A DNA stretch of 6,684 bases from Micrococcaceae bacterium UBA4005. Lineage in GTDB: Bacteria > Actinomycetota > Actinomycetes > Actinomycetales > Micrococcaceae. Location of the stretch: the NCBI GenBank assembly GCA_002384315.1, contig DGBL01000035.1, positions 1 to 6,684 on the forward strand. Reading direction: 5' to 3'. The stretch's first letter is position 1; every line of letters begins with the position of its first letter. This document shows, piece after piece, positions 5,922-6,684 of the stretch. The notes beneath the pieces were generated by a model. That model made no database searches and was not told where the DNA came from. It saw nothing but the letters and a program-made list of their open reading frames with translations. The translations under genes were made by a program, and so were the position numbers.

Positions 5922-6449
5922 ATGAAACGTACCTCCACCGTCATGCTCGGAGCAGCACTGATTTCCGCCCTTGGCGGATGTGCGGCGTTGGCGCCGAACG
6001 TCGACGGAGCGGGGCAGGAGTCCACCGGGCCAACGGTGTCTCGGCCCGCTCAAACGGACCGTTCCACCCCGACATCATCCGGTGAATCCGCTGGAGCTAA
6101 CGCGCAGCCTGCGGAAACCGCGGCTGAATCCGATGAGGCTGAAGCTGTTGCCGCTGCGCTCGCTACGCTCCTTGAATCCCTTGCGGACTCCGATCCCTCG
6201 CCGAGCCGGGCGGCTATGGTCGCAGCACTGGAAGACGCCGCGGGTGCTTCCGGGAGCGCCGGCGGCCGGAAAGCTCCTGTGGAAGTGTCCGTGGACAAGA
6301 CTCCTACCGGGCTCGAGGTCGATGCTATCCAGGGTGCGGTACGGGCCGGCGGCGAGTGCGTGTTCGGTGAGGTGCGCGACGGAAAGGCTACCGTTGCTAT
6401 CCTGCCGCCGCTTTCCAACGGCCTGTGTTTCATCGGGGATACGCGCTAG
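5922..6449 (+). CDS. Small secreted lipoprotein, DUF6993-like
   Basis: The 175-residue product begins with a type II signal peptide: basic MKRTS, a hydrophobic stretch, and lipobox L17-G18-G19-C20. Cys20 would be lipidated, anchoring the protein outside the cytoplasmic membrane. Residues 25-75 are a Ser/Thr/Ala/Glu-rich linker. An Ala-rich helix follows at about 73-108, then a compact beta-rich end (119-175) with two cysteines, Cys146 (GGECVFGE) and Cys169 (NGLCFIGD), that could form a disulfide. The ending resembles the actinobacterial DUF6993 lipoprotein domain, from memory, and its function is unknown. The start is ambiguous: ATG at 5922 has no good ribosome site, while TTG at 5913 has AGGTG 5 nt upstream and would add three residues. 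It lies between the ssb paralogue and ettA on the same strand with gaps of 125 and 110 nt. Confidence 0.85.
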   Translation: MKRTSTVMLGAALISALGGCAALAPNVDGAGQESTGPTVSRPAQTDRSTPTSSGESAGANAQPAETAAESDEAEAVAAALATLLESLADSDPSPSRAAMVAALEDAAGASGSAGGRKAPVEVSVDKTPTGLEVDAIQGAVRAGGECVFGEVRDGKATVAILPPLSNGLCFIGDTR

Positions 6450-6460
6450 TTCTCCCTCAC

Positions 6461-6481
6461 GTCAGCTGACTGGATCCCAGT
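6461..6481. other. Overlapping palindromes between lipoprotein gene and ettA
   Basis: A perfect 10-bp palindrome, GTCAGCTGAC (6461-6470), overlaps the hairpin ACTGGatcCCAGT (6469-6481). There is no T run after either, so they are not a convincing intrinsic terminator. They may be a protein-binding site or a 3' UTR hairpin of the lipoprotein mRNA. Confidence 0.3.
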
Positions 6482-6521
6482 GCTACTGCAATGGCACGGC
6501 GGTGGCGCAGGGTGGGGGCGG

Positions 6522-6552
6522 TTGTGAGTTAAGTGCGGCCACGCACTAGCCT
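6522..6552 (+). promoter_or_regulatory. Predicted promoter for leaderless ettA mRNA
   Basis: TAGCCT (6547-6552) matches the actinobacterial -10 pattern TANNNT and ends 7 nt before the ATG at 6560, so transcription would begin at the start codon itself. TTGTGA (6522-6527) could serve as a -35 with a 19-nt spacer. The dyad AGTGCGgccaCGCACT (6532-6547) lies inside the spacer and reaches the first base of the -10, where a bound repressor would block RNA polymerase. The absence of any Shine-Dalgarno before the gene supports the leaderless reading. Confidence 0.5.
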
Positions 6553-6559
6553 TATGGTC

Positions 6560-6684
6560 ATGGCGGAATTTATCTACACAATGACCAAGGCCCGTAAAGC
6601 TGTCGGTGACAAAGTCATCCTCGACGACGTGAGCATGTCCTTCTTTCCTGGGGCAAAGATTGGCGTGGTGGGGCCGAACGGTGC
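6560..6684 (+). CDS. ettA: ABC-F protein EttA, energy-dependent translational throttle (5' end only)
   Basis: Only the first 41 residues are in the window, but they are highly characteristic of EttA: MAEFIYTM at the start, GDKVILDDV (16-24), FFPGAKIGVVG (28-38) and the beginning of the first Walker A loop, G38-P-N-G41. EttA is a cytoplasmic tandem-ATPase that binds the ribosomal E site and gates the first elongation steps according to ATP/ADP level; it is not a transporter despite frequent labelling as one. The family N-terminus fits ATG at 6560. An in-frame ATG at 6554 would add two residues but leaves an awkward distance from the -10-like TAGCCT. There is no Shine-Dalgarno. The rest of the gene lies beyond the window. 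Confidence 0.95.
   Translation, partial: MAEFIYTMTKARKAVGDKVILDDVSMSFFPGAKIGVVGPNG

Overview
The window reads as ordinary chromosomal DNA of a GC-rich actinobacterium. It most likely belongs to the mycolic-acid group (Mycobacteriales, such as Corynebacterium, Dietzia or relatives). The reasons are an MptA/MptB-type polyprenyl-phosphomannose mannosyltransferase (lipomannan core synthesis), an oligoribonuclease gene beside tRNA-His, and a second SSB-type gene close to ettA, as remembered for M. tuberculosis Rv2478c-Rv2477c. Two starts lack a usable Shine-Dalgarno but have a -10-like hexamer 7 nt upstream, which fits the leaderless transcripts common in this group. I cannot name the species.

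Layout. Positions 1-1700 (minus strand) hold a two-gene run: an acyl-CoA dehydrogenase (546-1700) followed after 44 nt by peptide deformylase (1-501, cut by the window edge). Upstream of the dehydrogenase lie three tandem 13-bp repeats (1748-1786), then a strong hairpin terminator (1788-1822) that closes the tRNA-His transcript (1853-1926, minus). Next comes orn (2063-2677, minus). Orn is divergent from an integral-membrane mannosyltransferase gene (2931-4451, plus) across a 253-nt gap containing three degenerate 17-bp repeats. A small DUF3224-like gene (4470-4895, plus) follows 18 nt later. tRNA-Arg(TCT) (4924-4996, minus) is divergent from an ssb paralogue (5194-5796, plus). A small lipoprotein gene (5922-6449, plus) and the 5' end of ettA (6560 onward, plus) complete the window.

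Functional picture. Most genes are housekeeping: N-terminal protein maturation (Def), degradation of very short RNAs (Orn), tRNAs, translation control (EttA), ssDNA binding (SSB) and envelope glycan synthesis (MptB-like). The acyl-CoA dehydrogenase, DUF3224-like protein and lipoprotein are accessory. There is no gap over about 260 nt without a gene, no mobile element, no CRISPR array and no cassette resembling a new defence or biosynthetic system. The points most worth a second look are an acyl-CoA dehydrogenase with glycine at both known catalytic-base positions, the 13-bp repeat array in front of it, and a dyad inside the predicted ettA promoter.
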